11,169 nt of DNA, taken from contig DASQVO010000211.1 in assembly GCA_035640715.1 (NCBI GenBank), forward strand, positions 1-11,169. The letters run 5' to 3'. Source of the stretch: DASQVO01 sp035640715 (lineage in GTDB: Bacteria; Actinomycetota; Actinomycetes; Streptosporangiales; Streptosporangiaceae). The notes below the pieces were generated by a model, which was not told where the DNA came from, searched no databases, and was given only the letters and a program-made list of their open reading frames with translations. The translations under genes and the position numbers were made by a program. Positions 1 to 5,059 of this stretch are shown one piece after another (the first letter of the stretch is position 1; each line of letters opens with the position of its first letter).

Positions 1-2
1 TG

Positions 3-1094
3 CTGCTCGGCATCGTCGGCGGCTCACTCGGGTTCGCCTGGACACCGGCGCCGGCTCGGCCGGCGCGGGGTGACGAGTCCGGGCCGCGGTCGCCGCAGGA
101 GCCAAGGTCCGAGGGCATCGGGCTCGCGCTGGGGGAGCCACCACCCGATGACGACACCCTGGCTTACAACAGGCCCAACAACGACGCATATGACAACACC
201 GCGCCGACCGCGGACCGCTTCCCCGGCGACCGCGATGCCGGCTGGCAAGAGCCCCGCCGGGATCCCGATGCGGACAGCATGACTAGCCCACGGCACCGCG
301 GTCGCAGCGGCGGCCGGATCATGGCCCTTGCGGCCATATCGGTCCTGCTGGGCGGATCGCTGCTGACCGGCCGGGCATCCGCGGCCGTGGCGACGCCCGT
401 GCAGCAGGGCCAGAGCTGCATCCTGTTCATCTTCTGCACGCCCTCGCAGAGCCCGTCGCCCTCCCCGTCCGCGACGTCGTCATCGCCCGCGCCCGGCGGC
501 GGAACGGGCACCGCGCCGAGCAGCGCGCCGTCCTCGGGCGGTGGCATCGGCAGCCTGTTGCCCGGCGCGACGCCGAGCACGGGCAGCGGCAAGGGCAGCG
601 CCGCAAACAAGAACGGCAACAAAGGAAAGCAGCCGAATAACAAGAAAGCTGACCCAACGGCCGGCCTTGTCGTCTGCACCTCGCCAACTGTCCTGACGGC
701 GGCGTCTGCCACCCTGAAAGGGTTCGCCTATCAGGGCGTGGTCAACATGCCGACTGCCGGGGGCGGGACCGTGCAGATGATGAAGTTCACCTTGACGTCG
801 CAGTCGCTGTCCTCGGCCACCCAGACGGTGACCGAGACCGGGCTTACGCTGACAACGAAGCTCGCAGCAGCGACGTTCTCGGGCAACGTCGTGCTGTACG
901 CCACCAAGCTGTCGGGCTCGCTGGGGGGCGTTTCCCTGACCCTGACGCCCGGCAACGCCGTGTCCACGCTTCTCCAGCTCCTGAACACGCTAACGCCGAC
1001 GATCCCGCTCACGATGACGAACGTGGTCGCCAATCAGCCTGTGCTACTTGCCGGATCCACCGTGATCCATGGACTCGGTGTCTCAGCCAGCTAA
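3..1094 (+). CDS. DUF6114-type membrane protein with extracellular C-terminal extension (5' part outside window)
   Basis: The reading frame is open from the left edge and has no start codon before ATG 279, so the true start lies outside the window. The first visible residues, LLGIVGGSLGFAWTP, look like the last membrane helix of the DUF6114 family of actinobacterial membrane proteins. An acidic, Pro-rich linker follows, then a second hydrophobic helix near bases 321-366 ending in an Ala-rich segment like a signal-peptide cleavage site. After that come a Ser/Pro/Gly-rich and Lys/Asn-rich stretch and, from about base 655, a Thr/Val-rich beta-type domain. From memory, streptomycete DUF6114 proteins share this layout, including a segment like GFAYQGVVNMPTAGG. 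An alternative is a separate secreted protein starting at ATG 279, but no in-frame stop separates the two parts and third-position GC is high in this frame throughout. Biochemical function is unknown. The gene converges on the DUF5324-type gene. Confidence 0.75.
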   Translation: MLGIVGGSLGFAWTPAPARPARGDESGPRSPQEPRSEGIGLALGEPPPDDDTLAYNRPNNDAYDNTAPTADRFPGDRDAGWQEPRRDPDADSMTSPRHRGRSGGRIMALAAISVLLGGSLLTGRASAAVATPVQQGQSCILFIFCTPSQSPSPSPSATSSSPAPGGGTGTAPSSAPSSGGGIGSLLPGATPSTGSGKGSAANKNGNKGKQPNNKKADPTAGLVVCTSPTVLTAASATLKGFAYQGVVNMPTAGGGTVQMMKFTLTSQSLSSATQTVTETGLTLTTKLAAATFSGNVVLYATKLSGSLGGVSLTLTPGNAVSTLLQLLNTLTPTIPLTMTNVVANQPVLLAGSTVIHGLGVSAS

Positions 1095-1154
1095 CCTCGC
1101 CTTCCCGTAATCTCGCCTTCACAAGGCCACCAGAGAGCCTCAGTCAGCGTCAGC

Positions 1155-1172
1155 CGCGGCCGCGCGGCCGCG
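1155..1172. terminator. GC-only palindrome between convergent genes, possible bidirectional terminator
   Basis: Bases 1155-1172 form a perfect 18-base palindrome, giving a 7-bp GC stem with a GCGC loop. It lies between the stop of the DUF6114-type gene (1094) and the stop of the convergent DUF5324-type gene (1182). There is no T run, so a role in termination is inferred from position and stem strength only. A direct repeat of GCGCGCACGC follows just downstream. Confidence 0.35.
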
Positions 1173-1181
1173 CGCGCACGC

Positions 1182-1799
1182 TCAGGGCGCGCGCACGCGG
1201 CCGTTCGCCTCGGCGTCCAGGCCCGCCGGGGCCGTACCGGACGCCGTCCCGCGGCCGACCTCGTCACCCGGGGGCGGCATTTCCGGCTGCCGCTTCCGCA
1301 GCAGCACGGCAGCGGCCGCGCCAGCCGCAGCGAGCACGGCGGCGAGGCCGAACACGCTGGTCCAGCCGCGCATCCTCCTCCGCCACGTCTTCGCGGGTGA
1401 TGGGTCGACGCGGCGGGCAGTGGCCTTGAGTGCCGCGGACACTTTGGGCGCGACCGTGTCGGTCACCGCGTCCGCGGCATCCTCGATCCGCGGTGCCGCC
1501 CATTCCCGCGCGTCTCGGACGCCCAGCTCCACGCCCTGCTGCACGCTCTGTACGGCCGTCGCCCCGGCCCGCTTGCCCAGGGGAACGACCTGTGAGGCCG
1601 CGTCCCGGGCAAGCGGCATGACGTGTGAGGCCGCGTCCCGGGCATGTGGCAGGACCTGTGAGGCCGCGTCCCGGGCACGTACACGTGCGAGCGTCGCGCG
1701 GCGCCGCGCGCGGTCACGCGCGACGTTCACTCCCGAGGTCGCTGCTACCGATGCCAGGGATGCGGCGGCCCTGGCCTTCTTTGTTCTCATAGGGGACAA
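1182..1799 (-). CDS. DUF5324-type membrane-anchored helical protein
   Basis: A 205-residue protein from a TTG start at 1799. That start sits 5 bases after a perfect AGGAGG (complement of 1805-1810). ATG 1790 (MRTKK) is the alternative, but its spacing is 14, and a longer frame from ATG 1829 would place the ribosome site inside the gene. The N-terminal ~140 residues are Ala/Arg/Val-rich and helical, with three tandem 11-residue units of the form ARDAASxVxP at about residues 42-74, and APRIEDAADAVTD further on. One membrane helix follows at about 148-167 (FGLAAVLAAAGAAAAVLL) and then a Pro/Gly-rich tail. The pattern of long amphipathic segment, single helix and acidic tail, and the position next to the cyclophilin and rhomboid genes, match streptomycete DUF5324 proteins as remembered. 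Function is unknown; a structural envelope role is a guess. Confidence 0.7.
   Translation of the reverse strand: MSPMRTKKARAAASLASVAATSGVNVARDRARRRATLARVRARDAASQVLPHARDAASHVMPLARDAASQVVPLGKRAGATAVQSVQQGVELGVRDAREWAAPRIEDAADAVTDTVAPKVSAALKATARRVDPSPAKTWRRRMRGWTSVFGLAAVLAAAGAAAAVLLRKRQPEMPPPGDEVGRGTASGTAPAGLDAEANGRVRAP
1591..1689. repeat. Three tandem 33-base units inside the DUF5324-type gene
   Basis: A 21-base core beginning TGTGAGGCCGCG starts at 1591, 1624 and 1657, an exact period of 33 bases. The remaining 12 bases of each unit vary (for example AGCGGCATGACG against TGTGGCAGGACC). On the minus strand each unit encodes an 11-residue segment of type ARDAASQVLPH. The identical cores suggest recent in-frame duplication or conversion. 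Confidence 0.9.
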
Positions 1800-1804
1800 G
1801 TTGA

Positions 1805-1810
1805 CCTCCT
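1805..1810 (-). promoter_or_regulatory. Shine-Dalgarno site that decides the DUF5324-type start
   Basis: The minus strand reads AGGAGG here, a perfect anti-16S match. Five bases separate it from TTG (1797-1799) and 14 from ATG (1788-1790), so TTG is the better placed start. Confidence 0.6.
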
Positions 1811-1923
1811 GCAGATGATCCTGCGACAAACTTTCCCGTGACCAGCATCCTCAACCCTCCGCCGGCGGGGCGGGCTTCGCCGGACCGCGGCGCATGCACC
1901 CGGATCCCCGCTGGCGCGCCGTG

Positions 1924-1955
1924 CGGCCGTTATGCCTGCGTATGCATTACGGCCG
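1924..1955. promoter_or_regulatory. Imperfect 12-bp inverted repeat upstream of ppiA, possible operator or hairpin
   Basis: Arms CGGCCGTTATGC (1924-1935) and GCATTACGGCCG (1944-1955) pair at 11 of 12 positions around an 8-base spacer. It lies in the divergent region, about 110 bases before the ppiA start and upstream of the weak promoter-like element at 1972. The symmetry suits a dimeric repressor site or an RNA hairpin. No regulator is identifiable from the sequence. Confidence 0.45.
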
Positions 1956-1971
1956 GGTCACGCCGCAATGC

Positions 1972-2001
1972 TTGTACGGTGGAGTGGACGGAGAATATGC
2001 G
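1972..2001 (+). promoter_or_regulatory. Weak candidate promoter for ppiA-rhomboid operon
   Basis: TTGTAC (1972-1977) resembles a housekeeping -35 box, and TATGCG (1996-2001) lies 18 bases downstream as a poor -10. A second A/T-rich option, TATCTA, starts at 2002. Transcription from the first pair would begin close to the hairpin at 2011. The match is weak and chance is possible. Confidence 0.25.
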
Positions 2002-2010
2002 TATCTATAC

Positions 2011-2030
2011 AGCCAGCTTCCCTGCTGGCT
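2011..2030 (+). promoter_or_regulatory. Perfect 7-bp hairpin in the ppiA leader
   Basis: AGCCAGC and GCTGGCT flank a six-base loop TTCCCT. The structure ends five bases before the GAGGA ribosome binding site (2035-2039) of ppiA. It could affect ribosome access or transcript stability; no function can be shown from the sequence. Confidence 0.4.
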
Positions 2031-2047
2031 ATGCGAGGATTCCGGGC

Positions 2048-2596
2048 ATGACCAATACGCTTACCGCAACGCTCAACACAAGCCAGGGCACGATCACCGT
2101 CCGCCTCTTCCCCGATCAGGCCCCGCAGACCGTCCGTAACTTCGTCGAGCTCGCCGAGGGTACCAGGAAGTGGACCGACCCACGCACCGGCGCCCAGACG
2201 AGTGACAGGCTCTACGACGGCACCGTCTTCCACCGCGTCATCGCGGACTTCATGATCCAGGGCGGGGACCCGCTCGGCACCGGGACCGGCGGGCCGGGGT
2301 ACAAGTTCGGCGACGAGATCCATCCCGATCTCGCGTTCGACCGCCCCTTCCTGCTGGCGATGGCCAATGCGGGACCGGGCACGAACGGCTCGCAGTTCTT
2401 CATCACGGTGGCCCCCACCCCGTGGCTCACGGGGAAGCACACCATCTTCGGCGAGGTCACCGAGGGGGCTGACGTCGTTCAGGCGATCAGCCAGGTAAAG
2501 ACGGACCGGCGGGACCGCCCGTCCCAGGACGTGGTCCTCGAGTCGGTGGTCGTTTCCCGCGACGACACGCCGGGCTCCGCCGACACGGCGAGGTAG
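2048..2596 (+). CDS. ppiA: Cyclophilin-type peptidyl-prolyl cis-trans isomerase
   Basis: A 182-residue single-domain cyclophilin that catalyses cis/trans isomerisation of X-Pro bonds during protein folding. It has no signal peptide, so it is probably cytoplasmic. The start ATG 2048 is preceded by GAGGA with 8-base spacing, and the frame further upstream gives only Cys/Arg-rich non-family sequence. Catalytic and binding features are visible: FHRV (Arg63), FMIQGGDP (68-75), GTNGSQFFIT (111-120), Trp126 and His131 in PWLTGKHTIFGEV. These correspond to CypA Arg55, Gln63, Gln111, Phe113, Trp121 and His126. The sequence strongly resembles M. tuberculosis PpiA (Rv0009) from memory, and the position in the cluster is the same. 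The rhomboid gene begins only six bases after the stop, so the two are likely cotranscribed. Confidence 0.95.
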   Translation: MTNTLTATLNTSQGTITVRLFPDQAPQTVRNFVELAEGTRKWTDPRTGAQTSDRLYDGTVFHRVIADFMIQGGDPLGTGTGGPGYKFGDEIHPDLAFDRPFLLAMANAGPGTNGSQFFITVAPTPWLTGKHTIFGEVTEGADVVQAISQVKTDRRDRPSQDVVLESVVVSRDDTPGSADTAR

Positions 2597-2602
2597 GACC
2601 CA

Positions 2603-3517
2603 TTGGACGCCCCAGCTTCCGGACAACCCGACCGCCGCATGAGCGATCCTGCCGCCTCACCCGTGCCGACCTGCTTCAGGCACCCCGGCAGGGAGACCTA
2701 CGTCTCGTGCGTGCGCTGCGGACGTCACGCATGCCCGGACTGCCTACGGTCCGCCGCAGTCGGCCAGCAGTGCGTGGAGTGCATCCGGGGATCCAACCGG
2801 GGCGCCCGCCAGGCGAGGACGGCGTTCGGCGGCCGGGTGGTGACCGGGGCCGTGGTCACCTGGGCGCTGGTCGCCATCAACATCGTGATGTTCCTGGTCG
2901 TGCTGGCCCGCCCGAGCATCCAGTATGACCTGGGCATGCTGGCACTCGCGCAAAACGGCAACGGCGCGCTCGTCGGCGTCGGCGCCGGGCAGTGGTACCG
3001 GCTGATCACCTCGGCGTTCGTCGCTCCGGGCGGCCTGGGCGGCCTGGGATTCATGGACATCCTGTTCAACATGTGGGCGCTCATCATCGTCGGGCCCGCA
3101 CTGGAACGGATGCTGGGCTCCGCGCGCTATCTCGCGGTGTACCTGCTCAGTGCGATCGGCGGCGCGGTGCTGCTGTATTACCTGGCGCCGCCCAATGAGC
3201 TGGCGCTCGGCGCCTCCGGAGCGGTCTTCGGTCTCTTCGGGGCCTGGTTCGTCGTGTCGAGGCGGCTGCGGCTCGACAGCCGGGGCATCGTCGGGCTGAT
3301 CGTGATCAACCTGGTGCTCGGCTTCGTGGTGCCACGGATCGCCTGGCAGGATCACATCGGCGGGCTGATCACCGGTGCCGTGATCACGGCGGCCTACGCC
3401 TATGCGCCGCGTTCCCGGCGATTCCTCGTGCAGGGCGGGGCGACCGTGGCCGTCCTGGCCTTGCTGGCCATCGCCATCATCGCGCGTAACGGCCAGCTCG
3501 GTGTGACGGGATTCTGA
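2603..3517 (+). CDS. Rhomboid family intramembrane serine protease with N-terminal zinc-binding domain
   Basis: A 304-residue membrane protein expected to cleave transmembrane substrates within the bilayer. The N-terminus carries a B-box-like cluster (Cys24, His27, Cys36, Cys39, Cys44, Cys47, Cys57, Cys60), a soluble zinc-binding module common on actinobacterial rhomboids. Six to seven hydrophobic segments follow from about residue 82. The catalytic Ser is in GASGAVFG (Ser205) and the catalytic His in DHIGG (His251), with Asn156 in DILFNMWAL. The usual HxxxN motif reads DxxxN here, so Asp152 replaces the oxyanion His. The start is TTG 2603, with AGGTAGGA (2591-2598) just before it. ATG 2639 is the alternative and lacks a clear ribosome site. 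The gene matches the rhomboid between ppiA and crgA in Streptomyces. Its substrates are unknown. Confidence 0.88.
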   Translation: MDAPASGQPDRRMSDPAASPVPTCFRHPGRETYVSCVRCGRHACPDCLRSAAVGQQCVECIRGSNRGARQARTAFGGRVVTGAVVTWALVAINIVMFLVVLARPSIQYDLGMLALAQNGNGALVGVGAGQWYRLITSAFVAPGGLGGLGFMDILFNMWALIIVGPALERMLGSARYLAVYLLSAIGGAVLLYYLAPPNELALGASGAVFGLFGAWFVVSRRLRLDSRGIVGLIVINLVLGFVVPRIAWQDHIGGLITGAVITAAYAYAPRSRRFLVQGGATVAVLALLAIAIIARNGQLGVTGF

Positions 3518-3521
3518 CCGT

Positions 3522-3567
3522 GTGGCGGTAGGCGCCCGGGCAGGCGCGCCGGTGCGCCTACCGCCAC
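3522..3567. terminator. 14-bp perfect inverted repeat, bidirectional terminator of rhomboid gene and crgA
   Basis: Arms 3522-3535 (GTGGCGGTAGGCGC) and 3554-3567 are perfect inverted copies with an 18-base loop. The right arm includes the last codons and stop of crgA (Trp-Arg-stop), and the left arm begins five bases after the rhomboid stop. The strong GC stem between two convergent genes supports termination in both directions. No T run follows, as is common in high-GC actinobacteria. Confidence 0.75.
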
Positions 3568-3806
3568 CTCGTCGACAGTCCGATGCCCCCGATGATCAGG
3601 GCGAAGCCGATCACCATATTCCAGTAGCCGAGCGTTGAAATCACTGGCATGTTGGCGTTCGTCACGTAGTACAGGGCGATCCAGGCAAGGCCGATCACCA
3701 GGCAGGCCACCATGGTGGGGGCTAGCCATCGCGGGCTGGCCTTGGCCCGCACTCGCTTCGGCGGAGGCGTGTACACCGTCTTCTTACGGACACGGGACTT
3801 CGGCAC
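3558..3806 (-). CDS. crgA: Cell division protein CrgA
   Basis: An 82-residue membrane protein that in actinobacteria binds FtsZ and septal peptidoglycan enzymes and helps assemble the divisome. It has a basic N-terminus (MPKSRVRKKTVYTPPPKR), a first membrane helix at about 30-49, a short outer loop (TNANMPVISTLGYWN) and a second helix at about 62-78, ending at TRWR. Size, two-helix layout and the PKSRVRKK opening are family hallmarks. The start is GTG 3806, preceded by AGGAG (complement of 3812-3816) with 5-base spacing. The same frame is open as far as 3968, but that part lacks family features. It converges on the rhomboid gene and diverges from the sortase gene, the same arrangement as in mycobacterial and streptomycete clusters. 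Confidence 0.93.
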   Translation of the reverse strand: MPKSRVRKKTVYTPPPKRVRAKASPRWLAPTMVACLVIGLAWIALYYVTNANMPVISTLGYWNMVIGFALIIGGIGLSTRWR

Positions 3807-3954
3807 GTTATCTCCTGGTCCTTGGCGCGCGCTGACGCCTGGCTCGGCCTGCTGGCGCAATCGTAGTTGCTGACACGGCTCCGCGCAGGCCGCCGTGGCC
3901 GCCGGTACTCCTGAAGAGGACACCAGCAGGAACCGTGACAGGCAGAGGTAACGG

Positions 3955-3996
3955 ATGCCGCATTCCACGCCCGAATATCGTCACTATCAGCTATGA
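3955..3996 (+). other. Possible 13-codon leader ORF before the sortase gene
   Basis: ATG 3955 is preceded by AGAGG with 6-base spacing and reads MPHSTPEYRHYQL before a TGA. It ends 41 bases before the sortase start, in the crgA-sortase intergenic region (3807-4037). That region otherwise shows no RNA gene. A chance ORF is quite possible. Confidence 0.2.
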
Positions 3997-3997
3997 T
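3992..3997 (+). promoter_or_regulatory. Candidate -10 box upstream of the sortase gene
   Basis: TATGAT lies 40 bases before the sortase GTG, in a locally A/T-rich patch (about 3975-4037) that stands out from the surrounding GC-rich DNA. No convincing -35 box is found 16-19 bases upstream. It overlaps the end of the possible leader ORF, so the two proposals are largely exclusive. Confidence 0.25.
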
Positions 3998-4037
3998 TCA
4001 ACAACGCCAGGTAATCACCTATTGATTTGGGCAAACA

Positions 4038-4733
4038 GTGCGAACTGTCATCCGCGGTATCGGCGAGATTTTCCTGACGATAGGCGCTGTCGTCCTGCTC
4101 TTCATCGCCTACCTGATCTGGGGCACGGCGCTGCGGGCCAGCAGCGCTCAGCATCAGCTCACGAACGAACTGAACCACGACTGGTCGGCTGCGGGTGCCC
4201 CCGCCAACGGCCGCGGGGCGGCATTGCTGCCCCGGCCGGACCCGATTCACCTGGTGACCGGCCAGCCATTCGCGTTCATCCGGATTCCCGCCTTCGGCGC
4301 GCACTGGCGGTTCACGATCGTCGAGGGCACGGCCCTTGCGCAGCTGAACATGAGTCCCGGGCACGTGCCGGGCACCCAGCTTCCCGGGCAGGTAGGCAAC
4401 TTCGCCGTCGCCGGGCACCGGGTCACCGCGGGAAATCCCTTCTGGAGCCTGCCGTCCCTGAAGGACGGTGACCTCGTCTACATCGACACGAAGGTCAATA
4501 CCTACACCTACATGGTGACCGGCAAGCAGATGGTGATGCCATCGGACACGGCGGTCCTGGACGCGGTGCCGGGCCACCCTGGGCGCCGCCCCAGCCAGCG
4601 GCTGATCACCCTGATCACCTGTGATCCGGCGTGGACGGGCACGCACCGCGTGATCGTGACGGGCGTGCTCGTCTCGGCGGCGGCCCGGTCATCCGCCCCG
4701 GCCGCATCCGTCCCGGCCGCCGTGGCCAGGTAG
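4038..4733 (+). CDS. Class E sortase
   Basis: A 231-residue membrane-anchored transpeptidase expected to cleave sorting signals (LAxTG type in class E) and attach proteins to peptidoglycan. One membrane helix near residues 11-29 anchors it. The extracytoplasmic domain shows the sortase triad: His127 in NFAVAGHRV, Cys195 in LITLITCDP and Arg204 in GTHRVIV. An Ala/Pro-rich tail follows. Start GTG 4038 is the first possible start after an in-frame TGA at 4023-4025; its ribosome site is weak (GGG at 4029-4031). Class E sortases occupy this place near crgA and pknB in Streptomyces. No obvious sorting-signal substrate is encoded in the window. It is followed after 70 bases by the small membrane gene on the same strand. 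Confidence 0.9.
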   Translation: MRTVIRGIGEIFLTIGAVVLLFIAYLIWGTALRASSAQHQLTNELNHDWSAAGAPANGRGAALLPRPDPIHLVTGQPFAFIRIPAFGAHWRFTIVEGTALAQLNMSPGHVPGTQLPGQVGNFAVAGHRVTAGNPFWSLPSLKDGDLVYIDTKVNTYTYMVTGKQMVMPSDTAVLDAVPGHPGRRPSQRLITLITCDPAWTGTHRVIVTGVLVSAAARSSAPAASVPAAVAR

Positions 4734-4770
4734 AGAGCGTCCACTCAAACCAGCCAGATTCAACCCGATC

Positions 4771-4794
4771 AGCGAACAGGGAAGCGAACAGGGA
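4771..4794 (+). repeat. Tandem 12-base duplication carrying two ribosome-binding-like motifs
   Basis: AGCGAACAGGGA occurs twice back to back (4771-4782 and 4783-4794) directly before the 52-codon gene. The second copy with the next base gives GGGAG, 8 bases before ATG 4804; the first copy lies 12 bases further upstream. Confidence 0.8.
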
Positions 4795-4803
4795 GCGGAA
4801 CGC

Positions 4804-4962
4804 ATGTACGGATGGCTCTGGCGGAAGCTGCCGGGACGTGCGGTCGGCAAGGCCGCCTGCCTGGTCCTGGTCGTCGCGGCGGTCGGCGCCGTGCTGTGGT
4901 TCGGCATCTTCCCGTGGGTACAGCTGCACGTTCCCATCGACGGCAGCACGATCAGCGGCTGA
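4804..4962 (+). CDS. Small conserved-type single-pass membrane protein
   Basis: A 52-residue protein, MYGWLWRKLPG... with a hydrophobic helix at about 18-36 followed by FPWVQLHVP and a short polar end. GGGAG (4791-4795) precedes ATG 4804 at 8-base spacing. A similar tiny protein opening MYGW and containing FPW occurs beside the sortase and pknB genes in streptomycetes, as remembered. Function is unknown. The context suggests an envelope or division role, or partnership with the sortase. It converges on pknB. Confidence 0.72.
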   Translation: MYGWLWRKLPGRAVGKAACLVLVVAAVGAVLWFGIFPWVQLHVPIDGSTISG

Positions 4963-4979
4963 GGCGCGACAGCGCCCGG

Positions 4980-5032
4980 GATCCCGCGAGGGCCCCGTCC
5001 GGGGATCGCGCGCGATGGTCCCTTCCGGGATC
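4980..5032. terminator. Structured convergent intergenic region, possible bidirectional terminator
   Basis: GATCCCG (4980-4986) pairs with CGGGATC (5026-5032), and AGGG (4989-4992) with CCCT (5020-5023). Inside lie CCCC/GGGG arms and the perfect 12-base palindrome ATCGCGCGCGAT (5005-5016). The element sits between the stop of the small membrane gene and the stop of pknB. Termination is inferred from position; there is no T run. Confidence 0.4.
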
Positions 5033-5059
5033 GCACGACAGCGTCCGGCCGGATTACAG

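Noticed and set aside
70..282. A 70-codon plus-strand frame whose TGA overlaps ATG 279, resembling a coupled gene
   Set aside because: Third-position GC and protein character favour the frame starting at base 3, which has a family-like helix; the 70-codon product is Arg/Thr/Pro-rich noise.
1838..2047. N-terminal extension of the cyclophilin from ATG 1838
   Set aside because: The extra 70 residues are Cys/Arg-rich with no homology, cover the inverted repeats and lie upstream of a good ribosome site for ATG 2048.
3807..3968. N-terminal extension of CrgA from ATG 3968
   Set aside because: CrgA proteins begin with MPKSR-like sequence, and GTG 3806 has an AGGAG at ideal spacing; the extension has no family match.
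3807..4037. tRNA or other structured RNA in the crgA-sortase gap
   Set aside because: No cloverleaf, CCA end or T-loop motif could be found on either strand.
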